64,000 nucleotides of DNA from Candidatus Bacteroides pullicola (GCA_019115825.1 DXCV01000024.1:1-64000); one strand, 5' to 3'; positions 8,336 to 17,502 are shown, counted from the first letter of the stretch. Numbers and translations: made by a program. Notes: a model not told the origin generated them from the letters alone.

Positions 8336-10740
8336 TTACTTCTTCGCAGCCTTGGCCTTCGTGATCTTAGCTTCCTTGGCGGGTTTCGCCTCCTTGGCAG
8401 CCGCCGCCTTGGGCGTGCGCTTCTTGCGGGTGGAAGCCTTGTCTGCCTGGAGCTTGATGAGGTCCATGCACGAAGCGAGGCTGAGGTCGGCAGGCTCGAT
8501 GCCGGCGGGAATCTTGTAGTTGTTGCCCTGGTAGGCAATGTAGGGACCGTAGCGGCCGTTCATGATTTCCAGGTCCGGCTCTTCGGGGAACTTCTTGATG
8601 TGGCGCTTGGCCTCGGCCTCCATCTTGTCCTTCAGCAGGCCGACGGCCTCGTCGAGGGTGATGTCCAGCGGGTCAAGGTCCTTGGGCAGGGTGACGTAGA
8701 TGCCATGTCCGTGCACGTAGGCGCCAAAGCGGCCGTTGCCCACGCTGACGGGCTGCCCATCCCAGTCGCCCAGTTCGCGCGGCAGCTTGAAGAGGTCCAG
8801 CACCTCGTCCAGGGTGATGGTCTCGATGGACTGTCCCCGCTTCAGCTGGGCAAAGCGCGGCTTCTCGTCCTCGTTGGCAGAGCCTATCTGCGCCACGGGG
8901 CCGAAGCGGCCAATCTTGACGCTGACCTGCCGACCGCTCTTGGGGTCGGTGCCCAGGATGCGTTCGCCTGCCTTGTGCTCGCTCTTGCGGCCAGGGTGCT
9001 CTCCACGGACGGGTGGAACTGGCTGTAGAATTTCTTCAGGACACCCGTCCATTGCTTTTCGCCCTCGGCTATCTCGTCGAACTGCTTCTCCACCGTGGCA
9101 GTGAAGTTATAGTCCAATATGTCGGGGAAATATTCGGTCAGGAAGTCGTTCACCACCAGACCCGTGTCCGTGGGCAGCAGCTTGGACTTCTCCACGCCGG
9201 TGATTTCCGTGTGTGTCTCGTCCGCAATCTGCCCGTCTTTCAGGGTGAGCACGTTGCAGTCGCGCTCCTCGCCCGGCTTGTCGCCCTTGACGACGTATTC
9301 GCGCTGCTGGATGGTGCTGATGGTGGGCGCATAGGTAGACGGACGGCCGATGCCCAGTTCCTCCAGCTTGCGCACCAGGCTGGCCTCGGTGTAGCGGGGC
9401 GGATGCTGGCTGAAACGTTCGGTGGCCGTGACGTCGCTGTACGCCAACTGCTGTCCCTTCTTCAGCGGGGGCAGCAAGCCGGCCTCGCCCTCGCCGGCCT
9501 CCGTTTCCTCGTCCTGCGAGTCGCGGTAGACGCGGAGGAAGCCGTCAAACTTGACCACCTCGCCCGTGGCGGCAAAAGTCTCGGTGCTGTTGCCCAGGGC
9601 AATGGTGACCGTGGTCTTCTCCAGCTCGGCGTCGGCCATCTGCGAGGCGATGGTACGCTTCCAGATGAGTTCATAGAGGCGCTTCTCCTGGTGGGTGCCG
9701 TCTATCTTGGACGCCTGCATGTTGGTGGGGCGGATAGCCTCGTGCGCCTCTTGCGCGCCCTTGGTCCGGGTGGCGAAGTGGCGGGTGCAGACGTAGCGTT
9801 CGCCCATCATCGCCCCGATGGCCTCGCGGCTGCTCTGCAGGGCGAAGTCGGAGAGGTTGACGGAGTCGGTACGCATGTAGGTAATCATACCGGCCTCATA
9901 CAGGTGTTGCGCCACCATCATGGTCTGCGCCACGGTGAAGCCCAGCTTGCGGGCTGCCTCCTGCTGCAGCGTGGAGGTGGTGAAGGGAGCCGACGGGCTC
10001 TTGCGCAAGGGTTTCGTGGTGATATCGCTGATGGTGAATGTAGCCGACTTGCACAGTTCCAGGAACTTGCCGGCCTCGGCCTTCGTCTTGAAGCGGCGGG
10101 CCAGCTCGGCCTTCAGTTCGACGGTCTTGCCGTCCGCATCAGGCACCAGGAAGACGGCGGTGACGCGGTAGGCGGCTTCGGTCTTGAAAGCGTTGATTTC
10201 GCGCTCGCGCTCCACGATGAGGCGCACGGCCACGGACTGCACGCGCCCGGCGGAGAGGGCGGGCTTGACCTTGCGCCACAGGACGGGCGACAGCTCGAAA
10301 CCCACGATGCGGTCCAGCACACGGCGGGCCTGCTGCGCGTCCACCAGGTTGAGGTCGATGTCGCGCGGATGTTCGATGGCCCGCAGGATGGCGTTCTTGG
10401 TGATTTCATGGAACACGATTCGCTTGGTGTGCTCCGGGTTCAGGCCCAACACCTCGTACAGGTGCCAGGCAATGGCTTCTCCTTCGCGGTCCTCATCGGA
10501 CGCCAGCCAGACCGTGTCCGCCTTGGCGGCCTCGTCCTTCAGTTGGCTGACCAGGGCGCGCTTGTCCGCCGGAATTTCATATTCGGGCGCGAAGTCGTGG
10601 GCGATGTCGATGCTGAACGCTTTCTTCTTCAGGTCGCGGATATGGCCGTAACTGGACAGCACTTTATAGTCCTTTCCGAGGAACTTCTCGATGGTTTTCG
10701 CTTTTGCCGGAGACTCGACAATAACAAGGTTTTTCTGCAT
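8336..10740 (-). CDS. topA: DNA topoisomerase I, frameshifted as sequenced
   Basis: Type IA topoisomerase relaxing negative supercoils. The N-terminal Toprim domain starts MQKNLVIVESPAKAKTIEKF. The catalytic tyrosine is in 'GMITYMRTDSVNLS', followed by 'RPTNMQASKIDGTHQEKRLY' and 'GIGRPSTYAPTI'. The frame runs intact to 'FHPSVESTLA', about residue 582, then shifts. The expected continuation (RKSEHKAGERILGTDPKSGR) lies in another frame, open down to 8336, and ends in a Lys/Ala-rich tail typical of Bacteroides TopA. One base appears to be missing at about 8989-8992 in a CTGGCCGCAAG context (reverse strand). As TopA is normally essential, an assembly error is the likeliest explanation; a genuine mutation or recoding is possible. 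Together the parts give about 800 residues. Confidence 0.9.
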
Positions 10741-10783
10741 AGGTATTTTCCTTAGTTGGTGGCTTCTGCCACGATTTCCGCGG

Positions 10784-10791
10784 CAAATGTA
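10784..10791 (-). promoter_or_regulatory. -7 box upstream of topA
   Basis: TACATTTG on the minus strand, matching the Bacteroides -7 consensus TAnnTTTG, 43 nt before the topA start codon. Confidence 0.6.
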
Positions 10792-10813
10792 GGAAAAAAA
10801 GAGGCTTTCTACC

Positions 10814-10930
10814 TTATAATATAGAAAGTTTTAGCAAAAAAAGTTGGGCGGCGCAGGAGACGGAGCCTTTGGCTTGCAGTTTCTTGGCCAGCAAGCCGTC
10901 CATGATTCTATGCCTGTACTGTTCCATCAT
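10814..10930 (-). pseudogene. Truncated N-terminus of an AAA_14/DUF4143-type ATPase
   Basis: The reading frame starts MMEQYRHRIMDGLLAKKLQAKGSV and then degenerates into unrelated residues and a stop. From memory of the family, this start resembles the N-terminus of Bacteroides AAA_14/DUF4143 ATPases, in which a 'GAVLIEGPKWCGKTTT'-like Walker A follows directly; here it is missing. A TATATTTG box lies 20 nt before the ATG. The likely history is deletion of all but the promoter and first ~24 codons. Confidence 0.45.
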
Positions 10931-10950
10931 CTTCTCCGTGTTTTTGCCGA

Positions 10951-10958
10951 CAAATATA
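10951..10958 (-). promoter_or_regulatory. -7 box of the truncated ATPase
   Basis: TATATTTG on the minus strand fits TAnnTTTG exactly. Transcription from here would run through the remnant toward topA. Confidence 0.5.
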
Positions 10959-11036
10959 CGGATTTTTCCGCAAATTCGGCAATTTGGCGCGATTTTGTTC
11001 GGCAATTTGGCACGATTTTGTTCGGCAATTTGGCGG

Positions 11037-11145
11037 CAACGGGCGCAGGTACGCCCGCCCACGGACGGAGGTACGCCTAAGCACGGGCGCAGGTACCGCC
11101 GAGCACGGGCGCGGGTACACCTAAGCACGGGCGGGAATAGCTATG
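11037..11145 (+). repeat. 22-bp tandem repeat array E1
   Basis: About five units of a 22-bp repeat with core CACGGGCGCAGGTAC followed by a variable 7-nt spacer (GCCCGCC, GCCTAAG, CGCCGAG and so on). Some units can form a GGGCG...CGCCC mini-hairpin. The same family occurs at 15803, 22265, 41000, 50592 and 60252. Confidence 0.85.
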
Positions 11146-11177
11146 GATACGGACGGCATACAAAAATCATAATGGAC

Positions 11178-11209
11178 TTTGATTTATTGTACGAATATGC
11201 TTACCTTTG
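11178..11209 (+). promoter_or_regulatory. Full Bacteroides promoter of the TPR regulator
   Basis: A -33 box TTTG (11178-11181), a 20-nt spacer, and a -7 box TACCTTTG (11202-11209). Both boxes and the spacing match the Bacteroides consensus. The start codon at 11245 follows 35 nt later. Confidence 0.8.
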
Positions 11210-11244
11210 CTTTAAAATTACCATAAAACCACATTCTCCGAACT

Positions 11245-13104
11245 ATGATAGGCAAACACGTACTATACCTACTTATTATATGTATCGGCTGCACGCTGGC
11301 AGCCTGCAACCCTTCATCAGATGAAAACGTGAAAGCCAAGCTGGCCCAAGCAGAGGACATCATGTACTCCGCCCCGGACAGTGCACTACAGTTATTGGAA
11401 CACTTGCAACCCCCGAAAGAAAAGGAACAACGGGCGACATGGGCCTTGCTGCTGGCGCAGGCACGGTACAGGAACAACGTCAAACAGTCGGATTCGCTGG
11501 TGAATGTGGCGTATGATTACTTTGAGAAAACGGACAATGCGGAAAGGAAGGCGTTGTCTTCCTACATCAAAGGGGGCATTTCAGGTGACAATGGCGATAC
11601 AGACAAAGAACAAGAACTCTATCTGGAAGCAAAAGACGAAGTCCGGCACACGAAAGATTATCGCCTGGCATTCCTAATCACATCGAACCTCTGCAATTTA
11701 TATGCCTATCGAGGACTAAAAGAATATGCGTTCGAAGCTTTGGAGGAAGCCCATCACTATGCCCAACTCTTTGGCGATGCTGAATATATCCTGTCATCCT
11801 ACATATTCCATGCCCGCATACATAGCATAAGACCAATCAATATGGAAAAATCACTCCACTACTACAGGGAAGGAATCAAATTGGCTAAAGAAAATCAGAA
11901 TTGGGCCAAACTGGAATTGATGACATGGGAATACATAGGCATGCTTTGTTTTAACGGAGACTATGAACAGGCATTACAGGAGGCACACGAAACTATGGAA
12001 TTACAGATACCCGACCATCTGCGTTCTAAACACACATTAATTTTAGGAAATATCTATCGAGGACTCGACAAGTATGATTCTGCCTATTACTACTTGAATA
12101 AGACCATTCGCGAAAGTCAAAGCCCCCATACCAAGAAAGGAGCATATAATTATTTATACAATTTGGAACGGGAGAGAGGCCGCTATGAGGAAGCATTGGC
12201 CGCCTGCGAACAATGTTTAATCTATACAGATTCCATAGATCGCAGTGAGAAAGCGCAGGAACTGATTGAGATGCAAGCCAAATATGACCAGCAGCAGATC
12301 ATCATACAGCGAAACCTGCTACAAATGGAAAAGGACCGTCTGACCCGCAACATCTTGATACTTGCTGTGGTCATGACTGTTGTCATAGGGTTTGTCGTAG
12401 GCTGCTATCAAAGAGCTTTGTTAACAAAACAACGCAAACTCAAGCAACAGGAAGAATTGGCCCGGCAAAATACCTTGAAATTAGCAGAAAACGAGATTCA
12501 AATGTCGCGCAACAAGCAACGCATCGCCGAACTGACCCAACAAATAACATCCAATCAAGAGCTAAAAGAGCAACTGGACGAACAACTGGAAGCTATCAAG
12601 CAAATGAAAGGAGAAAACAACAAACTACAAGCTGAGAACCAGCTTCTTCTCGAGGATATAAATCGACAGACGCAAACATTCAAGGACATATCCAAAGAGT
12701 TGGAAGAATTGGACAGGCTCATCTCCCAAAACAAGCATCTGCACGAACAGGGCGACCATCTGGCCATGCTTCTGGTAAACAGGAGTCCGTTGCTAAACAA
12801 AATAAAGAACCGGCATCCATACATAAAAGATGCGGAGTGGGGAGAATTAGAGGAAGAATTGGACCTGATTTTTGAACATTATCCCAAGAGACTACAACAA
12901 CAGGTATCCAACATAAGCGAAAGCGAGCTGCGACTGGCCTACCTAATTAAACTTAAAATGCCGAACAAAGACATGGCCGAAGCCTTGGGCATATCCCCCG
13001 CCTCCGTTGCCAAATCGAAAATGCGCTTAAAAGAAAGGCTATCCCATGGCATACTCACCTTTGACGGGACAAAATCAGTGGACGTGTGGCTTTGGGACTT
13101 CTAA
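11245..13104 (+). CDS. TPR lipoprotein with one TM helix, coiled coil and LuxR-like HTH
   Basis: A 619-residue protein. It has a lipoprotein signal (LLIICIGCTLAAC, lipobox LAAC), TPR-like helices at about residues 30-340, and one transmembrane helix at about 370-390 (NILILAVVMTVVIGFVVGCY). A long Gln/Glu-rich coiled coil spans ~395-500. The C-terminal helix-turn-helix is 'LRLAYLIKLKMPNKDMAEALGISPASVAKSKMRLKERL'. This places a periplasmic sensor outside and a DNA-binding domain inside, as in a membrane-bound one-component regulator. Related TPR-HTH proteins are common in Bacteroides; their ligands are mostly unknown. It has its own promoter, is monocistronic, and is more AT-rich than the flanking genes. 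The lipobox could instead be part of an uncleaved anchor. Confidence 0.8.
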   Translation: MIGKHVLYLLIICIGCTLAACNPSSDENVKAKLAQAEDIMYSAPDSALQLLEHLQPPKEKEQRATWALLLAQARYRNNVKQSDSLVNVAYDYFEKTDNAERKALSSYIKGGISGDNGDTDKEQELYLEAKDEVRHTKDYRLAFLITSNLCNLYAYRGLKEYAFEALEEAHHYAQLFGDAEYILSSYIFHARIHSIRPINMEKSLHYYREGIKLAKENQNWAKLELMTWEYIGMLCFNGDYEQALQEAHETMELQIPDHLRSKHTLILGNIYRGLDKYDSAYYYLNKTIRESQSPHTKKGAYNYLYNLERERGRYEEALAACEQCLIYTDSIDRSEKAQELIEMQAKYDQQQIIIQRNLLQMEKDRLTRNILILAVVMTVVIGFVVGCYQRALLTKQRKLKQQEELARQNTLKLAENEIQMSRNKQRIAELTQQITSNQELKEQLDEQLEAIKQMKGENNKLQAENQLLLEDINRQTQTFKDISKELEELDRLISQNKHLHEQGDHLAMLLVNRSPLLNKIKNRHPYIKDAEWGELEEELDLIFEHYPKRLQQQVSNISESELRLAYLIKLKMPNKDMAEALGISPASVAKSKMRLKERLSHGILTFDGTKSVDVWLWDF

Positions 13105-13228
13105 GAATAGGCTTGTCCATACGGCGCGAAGGACTGATTTCATAAACCATTAATACATAGTCGTTTGTAAGAGAACAAAGCCATACATTTGTCCATGCCC
13201 TGTCTATCTGTTTTTGGTCCATATATGC

Positions 13229-13236
13229 TATATTTG
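13229..13236 (+). promoter_or_regulatory. -7 box upstream of the LRR lipoprotein
   Basis: TATATTTG matches TAnnTTTG, 48 nt before the chosen start codon. No good -33 box is visible. Confidence 0.5.
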
Positions 13237-13284
13237 CAGCAGAAACCAAAAACAATAGTATCAATCCTTAAAACACTAAGAGTT

Positions 13285-14223
13285 ATGAATACACGTTTGA
13301 TTAAAACCGTTTTGCCGGGAATTGTGTGGCTGCTTTCCTTGTTCTCCTGTTCGTCGGAGGATCCCGTTCCCCAGCCTTTGCCCGAACCCACCCTCAACGC
13401 CTCGGACAGCTTGGTGTTGACGGAATTGTACAAAGCGTTTGATGGGGACAATTGGGAAGTCACTTGGGACCTTACGGATATTTACACGTGGGGCGGTGTC
13501 TCAGCCGTGCTGGATAGCGTGCATAATGAATATCGTGTGTTTTCTGTAATTTTGAATCAGACATCCTGGGAGGTGCCGCAGGGTTATATATCCGAGCGGA
13601 TTGGCGACCTGCCCTACTTGATGGATTTCCGGGTAGGCGGACGTGGTTTGAGAGGCTACATCCCTGAGAGCCTGTTCAAATTGCCCTACCTGCTGAACGT
13701 GCGCATTGCCGGCACTTCCATCTCCGGGGAGATACCCGACTATGTGTTCCAATGCCCGAGTTTGCTTAGATTAGACTTGTGTGGCAATTATCACTATGGG
13801 GAAGTGCCCGACGCCATCACACAATGGGACAATCCGGAAGCTACCTGCCTACTGCGCGAGAACGACCTGAGCGGCGAAGTGCCTGCCGGCATAAAAATCA
13901 AGGAACTGGATTTGTCCAAGAATGACTTTACCGAGTTTCCGTTTGACTATTGTTTTAATGATTACCCTCGGATTCTAATGAATCGCAATCCCTTTAGCGT
14001 TGATATCCCGGATTCGGTATTGAACAATCCGGATGCTGTGGCCAATCTGTATGCATGGACTCATGCAGCTCGCTTCCCCAATATTCCAGACTGGTGGTAT
14101 AATGGCGGGCCACCCGATCCGGAAGAAACTGAGGACATCCAAGCCGCCCAGGCTTCCCGCACGGCAGCACCCATCCGGACGCGCATTGAACTGCGGACTG
14201 ACATTCCGCTGCCCGGGCGGTAA
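13285..14223 (+). CDS. Leucine-rich-repeat lipoprotein
   Basis: 312 residues from the ATG at 13285. The longer frame from 13189 would put the promoter inside the gene. The N-terminus MNTRLIKTVLPGIVWLLSLFSCSS is a lipoprotein signal with the lipid-bearing Cys at about residue 22. The central part has plant-type LRRs ('LRGYIPESLFKLPYLLNVRI', 'ISGEIPDYVFQCPSLLRLDL', 'LSGEVPAGIKIKELDLSKND'). The C-terminus is Pro/Glu- and Arg-rich with no clear domain. LRR lipoproteins of this kind are usually surface binding proteins. It follows the TPR regulator on the same strand but has its own promoter. Specific function unknown. Confidence 0.8.
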   Translation: MNTRLIKTVLPGIVWLLSLFSCSSEDPVPQPLPEPTLNASDSLVLTELYKAFDGDNWEVTWDLTDIYTWGGVSAVLDSVHNEYRVFSVILNQTSWEVPQGYISERIGDLPYLMDFRVGGRGLRGYIPESLFKLPYLLNVRIAGTSISGEIPDYVFQCPSLLRLDLCGNYHYGEVPDAITQWDNPEATCLLRENDLSGEVPAGIKIKELDLSKNDFTEFPFDYCFNDYPRILMNRNPFSVDIPDSVLNNPDAVANLYAWTHAARFPNIPDWWYNGGPPDPEETEDIQAAQASRTAAPIRTRIELRTDIPLPGR

Positions 14224-14677
14224 GGCCTGAACGGGAATCCCAAACGGAAAGGCAGCAATGACAGGAGTAATATTCCTATGATTTGAAAAGGGACGGTGTG
14301 TCAAAATGCGTAGTGCTAACTGGATTCTCCTCCTCCGGGGAGGAGGAGTACCCGAAGGGGGAGGTGGTAGCGAATTATAATTAGCTTATATATATGTTCT
14401 TATTTCTCACCTACCACCCCGCCCGTTGGGCACCCCTCCTCCGGGGAGGAGGGGAAATAGATAGTAGCCTCTATTTCGACACACCTTCATTCAGTTACCA
14501 CCGCTCCAATCACTCCGATAAATTATTAGTTAGAAATGCACAAAATCATCCCGCGTAGAGTATAGTTACTTATGATTCGTTACTTATATGAATTTATCCC
14601 CAAACCCTTGCCTGCCTCAGGAATTATGGCGATATTTGCGTTACAATAATTACGTAACGATTTTTAGGGAATAAGTC
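14224..14677. other. Intergenic region holding a REPIN-like element and a small palindrome
   Basis: This 454-nt gap holds the REPIN-like element at 14295-14485. At about 14638-14659 lies the palindrome CGTTACAATAATTACGTAACG, 20 nt before the ATPase start codon. It overlaps a weak -7-like GATATTTG and could be an operator. No gene is supported. Confidence 0.55.
14295..14485. repeat. REPIN-like inverted repeat element, copy 2
   Basis: The core repeats the element at 2347-2501: CTCCTCCTCCGGGGAGGAGG then GGAGGTGGTAG on the left; CTACCACC, GCCCGTTGGGC and CCCCTCCTCCGGGGAGGAGG on the right, with a different AT-rich centre. Outer arms GGTGTGTCAAAAT (14295-14307) and ATTTCGACACACC (14473-14485) are near-perfect inverted repeats, as in a small non-autonomous element. 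Confidence 0.75.
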
Positions 14678-15802
14678 ATGAAGCCGAACAATCCTTTCCT
14701 GATAGCAGGATACCACAGTCCTGAATACTTCTGCGACCGTCAGCAGGAGACTTCCACCATGCTCGATGCGCTCCACAACGGACGTAATCTCACCCTGATT
14801 GCCCCCCGCCGCATGGGCAAGACCGGATTGATATGCCACACCTTTTATCTACTGAAAGAGCAGGAGTCCGGCATAGTCCCCCTGTACATGGACATTTATT
14901 CCACGCAATCCCTGGGCGATTTTATACGTCTGTTTGCCCACACGGTGTTGGGGAAACTGGACACAGCCCCTCAAAAAGCGCTGAAACGTATAGGGCGGTT
15001 CATACGAAGTTGCCGCCCCGTATTCACGCTGGATGAGCGGACCGGAGCGCCCCAAGTGACCATCGATCTGTCGCCTGCGGAAGAGGAGAGCACTTTGAAG
15101 GAAATATTCGACTACCTGGCCTCCTCGGAAAAGCCTTGCTACATCGCCATGGACGAATTCCAGCAGGTTGCCGAATACCCGGAGAAAGGCGTGGAGGCAT
15201 TGCTACGCTCCTATATCCAGTTTGTGCCGAACGCCCACTTCATCTTTGCCGGCAGCAAACAACACGTGATGCGCGAGATGTTCACATCTTCCAAACACCC
15301 GTTCTACCAAAGCACCCAATTGCTCACCATTGATGCCATTGACCGCGAGGAATACGCCCGCTTTGCCCGGCATCACTTCGCCTGCCAGGACACACAGCTC
15401 CCGCAAGAGGTGTTTGAAGCCATCTATGACCAGTTTGACGGCCACACCTGGTATGTGCAAAACCTGCTCAACCGTCTGTATGGCTACCATCAGGATGTGG
15501 ACATGGAATTGGTGTCCTACGCCATCGAGCAGATCATCACCGAGCAGAGCTATTCCTACGCCGATTTGCTCAAAGCCTATCCCGCCGGCAATGTCCGCCT
15601 GCTGAAAGCCATCGCCCGTGAAGGCTGTGTCAAGGAAGTACTCTCCGGGGATTTCATCGCCAAGCACAAACTACGTGCGGCGAGCAGCGTCAGTGCCTCA
15701 TTGAAGAAACTGCTGGACAACGAATTGGTCTATCACTCCGCCCAGGGATATGTCATCTACGACCGCTTCATGGGCGAATGGCTGCGCAGGCAGGTGTTCT
15801 GA
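14678..15802 (+). CDS. AAA-type ATPase (archaeal ATPase family)
   Basis: A 374-residue ATP-binding protein. The family-typical start MKPNNPFLIAGYHSPEYFCD is followed by Walker A in 'LIAPRRMGKTGLICH' (about residues 46-53). Walker B is 'PCYIAMDEFQQV' (~150-160), with a sensor-like 'HFIFAGSKQHVMREMF' after it. The C-terminus has winged-helix character ('GDFIAKHKLRAASSVSASLKKLLDNELV'). Such stand-alone STAND-like ATPases are abundant and multicopy in Bacteroidales; their biological role is not established. Its neighbours give no functional hint: it sits between an REPIN-like element and a degenerate 22-bp repeat. Confidence 0.8.
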   Translation: MKPNNPFLIAGYHSPEYFCDRQQETSTMLDALHNGRNLTLIAPRRMGKTGLICHTFYLLKEQESGIVPLYMDIYSTQSLGDFIRLFAHTVLGKLDTAPQKALKRIGRFIRSCRPVFTLDERTGAPQVTIDLSPAEEESTLKEIFDYLASSEKPCYIAMDEFQQVAEYPEKGVEALLRSYIQFVPNAHFIFAGSKQHVMREMFTSSKHPFYQSTQLLTIDAIDREEYARFARHHFACQDTQLPQEVFEAIYDQFDGHTWYVQNLLNRLYGYHQDVDMELVSYAIEQIITEQSYSYADLLKAYPAGNVRLLKAIAREGCVKEVLSGDFIAKHKLRAASSVSASLKKLLDNELVYHSAQGYVIYDRFMGEWLRRQVF

Positions 15803-15860
15803 CAAACGGCGGAGGCACGCCCGCCCGTGGACGCGGATATACCCCTGTTCCTACAGGACA
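15803..15860 (+). repeat. 22-bp repeat, degenerate copy E2
   Basis: GGCACGCCCGCCCGTGGACGCGGATATACCCCTG resembles two decayed units of the CACGGGCGCAGGTAC family, directly after the ATPase stop codon and in its orientation. Confidence 0.45.
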
Positions 15861-15861
15861 G

Positions 15862-17499
15862 TCAGAACCGCAACATCACCCCGGCCAGGAAATTAATCCC
15901 CTGTGTCGGATAGAGCCAGTCGTAGCGGTAGTCCTTGTCCATCAGATTGTCCAGGCGGGCGTAGACACCGAGCCAACGGAAGAAATCGTAGGTGGCGCCG
16001 GCGTAGAGGTTGCTGACGGGGTCGGCACGCTCATCCAGCACCTTCACACGGCTGGCGTGGCGATAGCCCACCTCGACGCGCAAGGACTTGATGGGATGCA
16101 CCTCCACCTTGAAGTCGCCCTCGAAAGCGGGCTTGAAGGCCAGGACACCCATGAGGTCTCCACCGTCCTTAGCCGACCAGTCGCGGTAGGTGCCGCGGGC
16201 AGTGAAGGTCACGATGTCGCGGTAGCTGTAGCCCAGTTCAGCACCGAAATAAAGGTTGTCCGTGTCCCACGTGGAGAGCACCAGTGCCGGATAGACACTC
16301 GAAGTCACATCGCCGAAATACGTGTCGTCCTCCAGATTCTGATAGCCCCCGTACACATGCAGGCCTAAGCCGGAGCGCGTGCCCACACGGACACCCACGG
16401 CAGCATTGACCTGCTCGTAGGTAGACTCCAACTGTCCGACGGGTGAGGCATAGGGACTGACGGCCTCCAGACGGCGGAAGTCGTTCAAGAGGCGGCCACC
16501 ACGGGCCTGCGCATAGAGCACGACGCGGGCGGGGAAGGCATATTGCGCCTGCACGTCGGGCGAAACGCGGAACTTCTTGCCGAAGCCGAAGGCGGGGTCT
16601 ACGTTCACACCGGCGCGGAGGATCCAGCCGTTGGCCTCGTAGGCATAGTAGGGCGTCAGGGAGAGGGCGGTATAATTCTCGTAGAGGTTGTTCTTATAAA
16701 TCAGGTTGTCCATGCGCAGAGCCACGCCCACACGTTGTCCGCGGCCCAGACTGCCCCAAGCCTCGGCTTCGGTGCGGACGGCCACCTCCTGCGCGTCCTC
16801 CATGTCGAGGTCCAGGCCGCGCTGGTAGAGCAAGAGGTTGGTCTCGGCGCGGAATTGCACGGGCAGCCCCTCATCCGTAAAGGCCACGCCCACATGGACG
16901 TCGCCGGAGGTGAAGCGTTGCTTGCCCGGGGCAAAATCCGGCAGGCGGTTGAAGTTGCGTAGGCCGAAGTGTCCCGCCACATTCAGGTCGAAACGGTCGA
17001 AGCGATGGGTATAGTCCAAGGCGGCATGGGTACGGTAGTCGTAGGCATCCCACTGGTCATACCCGTAGGCATCCGCGTCGCCCGTGTCCAGCTCGCCGTC
17101 CATGCCTTGCACGCCGAAGGTCACGCCCAGACGGTCGCGGGCGGAGAGGCGGAAGAGGTAGTCGGCATAGACATCCAGGTTGCCCAGGTTGCCGTAGCCC
17201 AGGCGGACGTAGCCGGGCGCGGCCTTGTCCGGCGTCTCCTTGGCAGCGTAAGACGGCAGGGTGTCGGCGGGGATGCGCGTAGCTGCAGAGGGGGCGATGT
17301 CATATTCCACATGCTTGGGCGTGACTTCCGGCTCCTCCACGCGGGGCAGGACATTCACCTTGGCGGCGTCCCGGATGAGGGGAGCGTATTCCTGCTCCAC
17401 CACGACGGTGCGGGTCAGGGCAGTATCGGGTTGCTGGGTCTGTGCCGCCAGTCCCATAGAAAGGAAGAGGGCGGCAAGGGAAAGGTATAAAGGCTTCAT
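15862..17499 (-). CDS. Outer-membrane beta-barrel protein
   Basis: 545 residues from the ATG at 17499; a further upstream TTG is less likely. It has a signal peptide (MKPLYLSLAALFLSMGLAAQ), a short N-terminal periplasmic segment ('VVVEQEYAPLIRDAAKVNVLPRVEEPEV') and then alternating amphipathic strands to the end, closing with 'YPTQGINFLAGVMLRF', whose terminal aromatic residue is typical of outer membrane barrels. No plug domain or TonB box can be recognised, so it is not a classical TonB-dependent receptor, although homologues may be labelled that way. It follows the giant TPR protein, and a Nudix gene lies further upstream. A role with the TPR protein in the envelope is likely; the cargo is unknown. 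Confidence 0.75.
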   Translation of the reverse strand: MKPLYLSLAALFLSMGLAAQTQQPDTALTRTVVVEQEYAPLIRDAAKVNVLPRVEEPEVTPKHVEYDIAPSAATRIPADTLPSYAAKETPDKAAPGYVRLGYGNLGNLDVYADYLFRLSARDRLGVTFGVQGMDGELDTGDADAYGYDQWDAYDYRTHAALDYTHRFDRFDLNVAGHFGLRNFNRLPDFAPGKQRFTSGDVHVGVAFTDEGLPVQFRAETNLLLYQRGLDLDMEDAQEVAVRTEAEAWGSLGRGQRVGVALRMDNLIYKNNLYENYTALSLTPYYAYEANGWILRAGVNVDPAFGFGKKFRVSPDVQAQYAFPARVVLYAQARGGRLLNDFRRLEAVSPYASPVGQLESTYEQVNAAVGVRVGTRSGLGLHVYGGYQNLEDDTYFGDVTSSVYPALVLSTWDTDNLYFGAELGYSYRDIVTFTARGTYRDWSAKDGGDLMGVLAFKPAFEGDFKVEVHPIKSLRVEVGYRHASRVKVLDERADPVSNLYAGATYDFFRWLGVYARLDNLMDKDYRYDWLYPTQGINFLAGVMLRF

Positions 17500-17502
17500 T
17501 GT

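Larger units (their letters stand above)
10741..11244. other. Intergenic region: topA promoter, pseudogene, 22-bp repeats, TPR promoter
   Basis: This 504-nt gap contains the topA promoter, a truncated AAA-ATPase N-terminus with its own promoter on the minus strand, two close copies of CAATTTGGC(G/A)CGATTTTGTTCGG-type sequence near 10979-11035, an array of the 22-bp repeat (11037-11145), and the promoter of the TPR regulator. No other gene is supported. Confidence 0.7.

Noticed and set aside
8279..10755. Long plus-strand open frames opposite topA
   Set aside because: Shadows of a GC-rich minus-strand gene; no family motifs.
8320..13140. Shared 15-mer ACGGCGCGAAGGACT at the 3' ends of topA (about 8321) and of the TPR regulator (about 13121)
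   Set aside because: Two copies only, with no further flanking similarity that I can see; too little to call an element.
15862..17499. TonB-dependent receptor
   Set aside because: No plug domain or TonB box is visible and the protein is shorter than usual for the family, so only 'outer membrane barrel' is supported.
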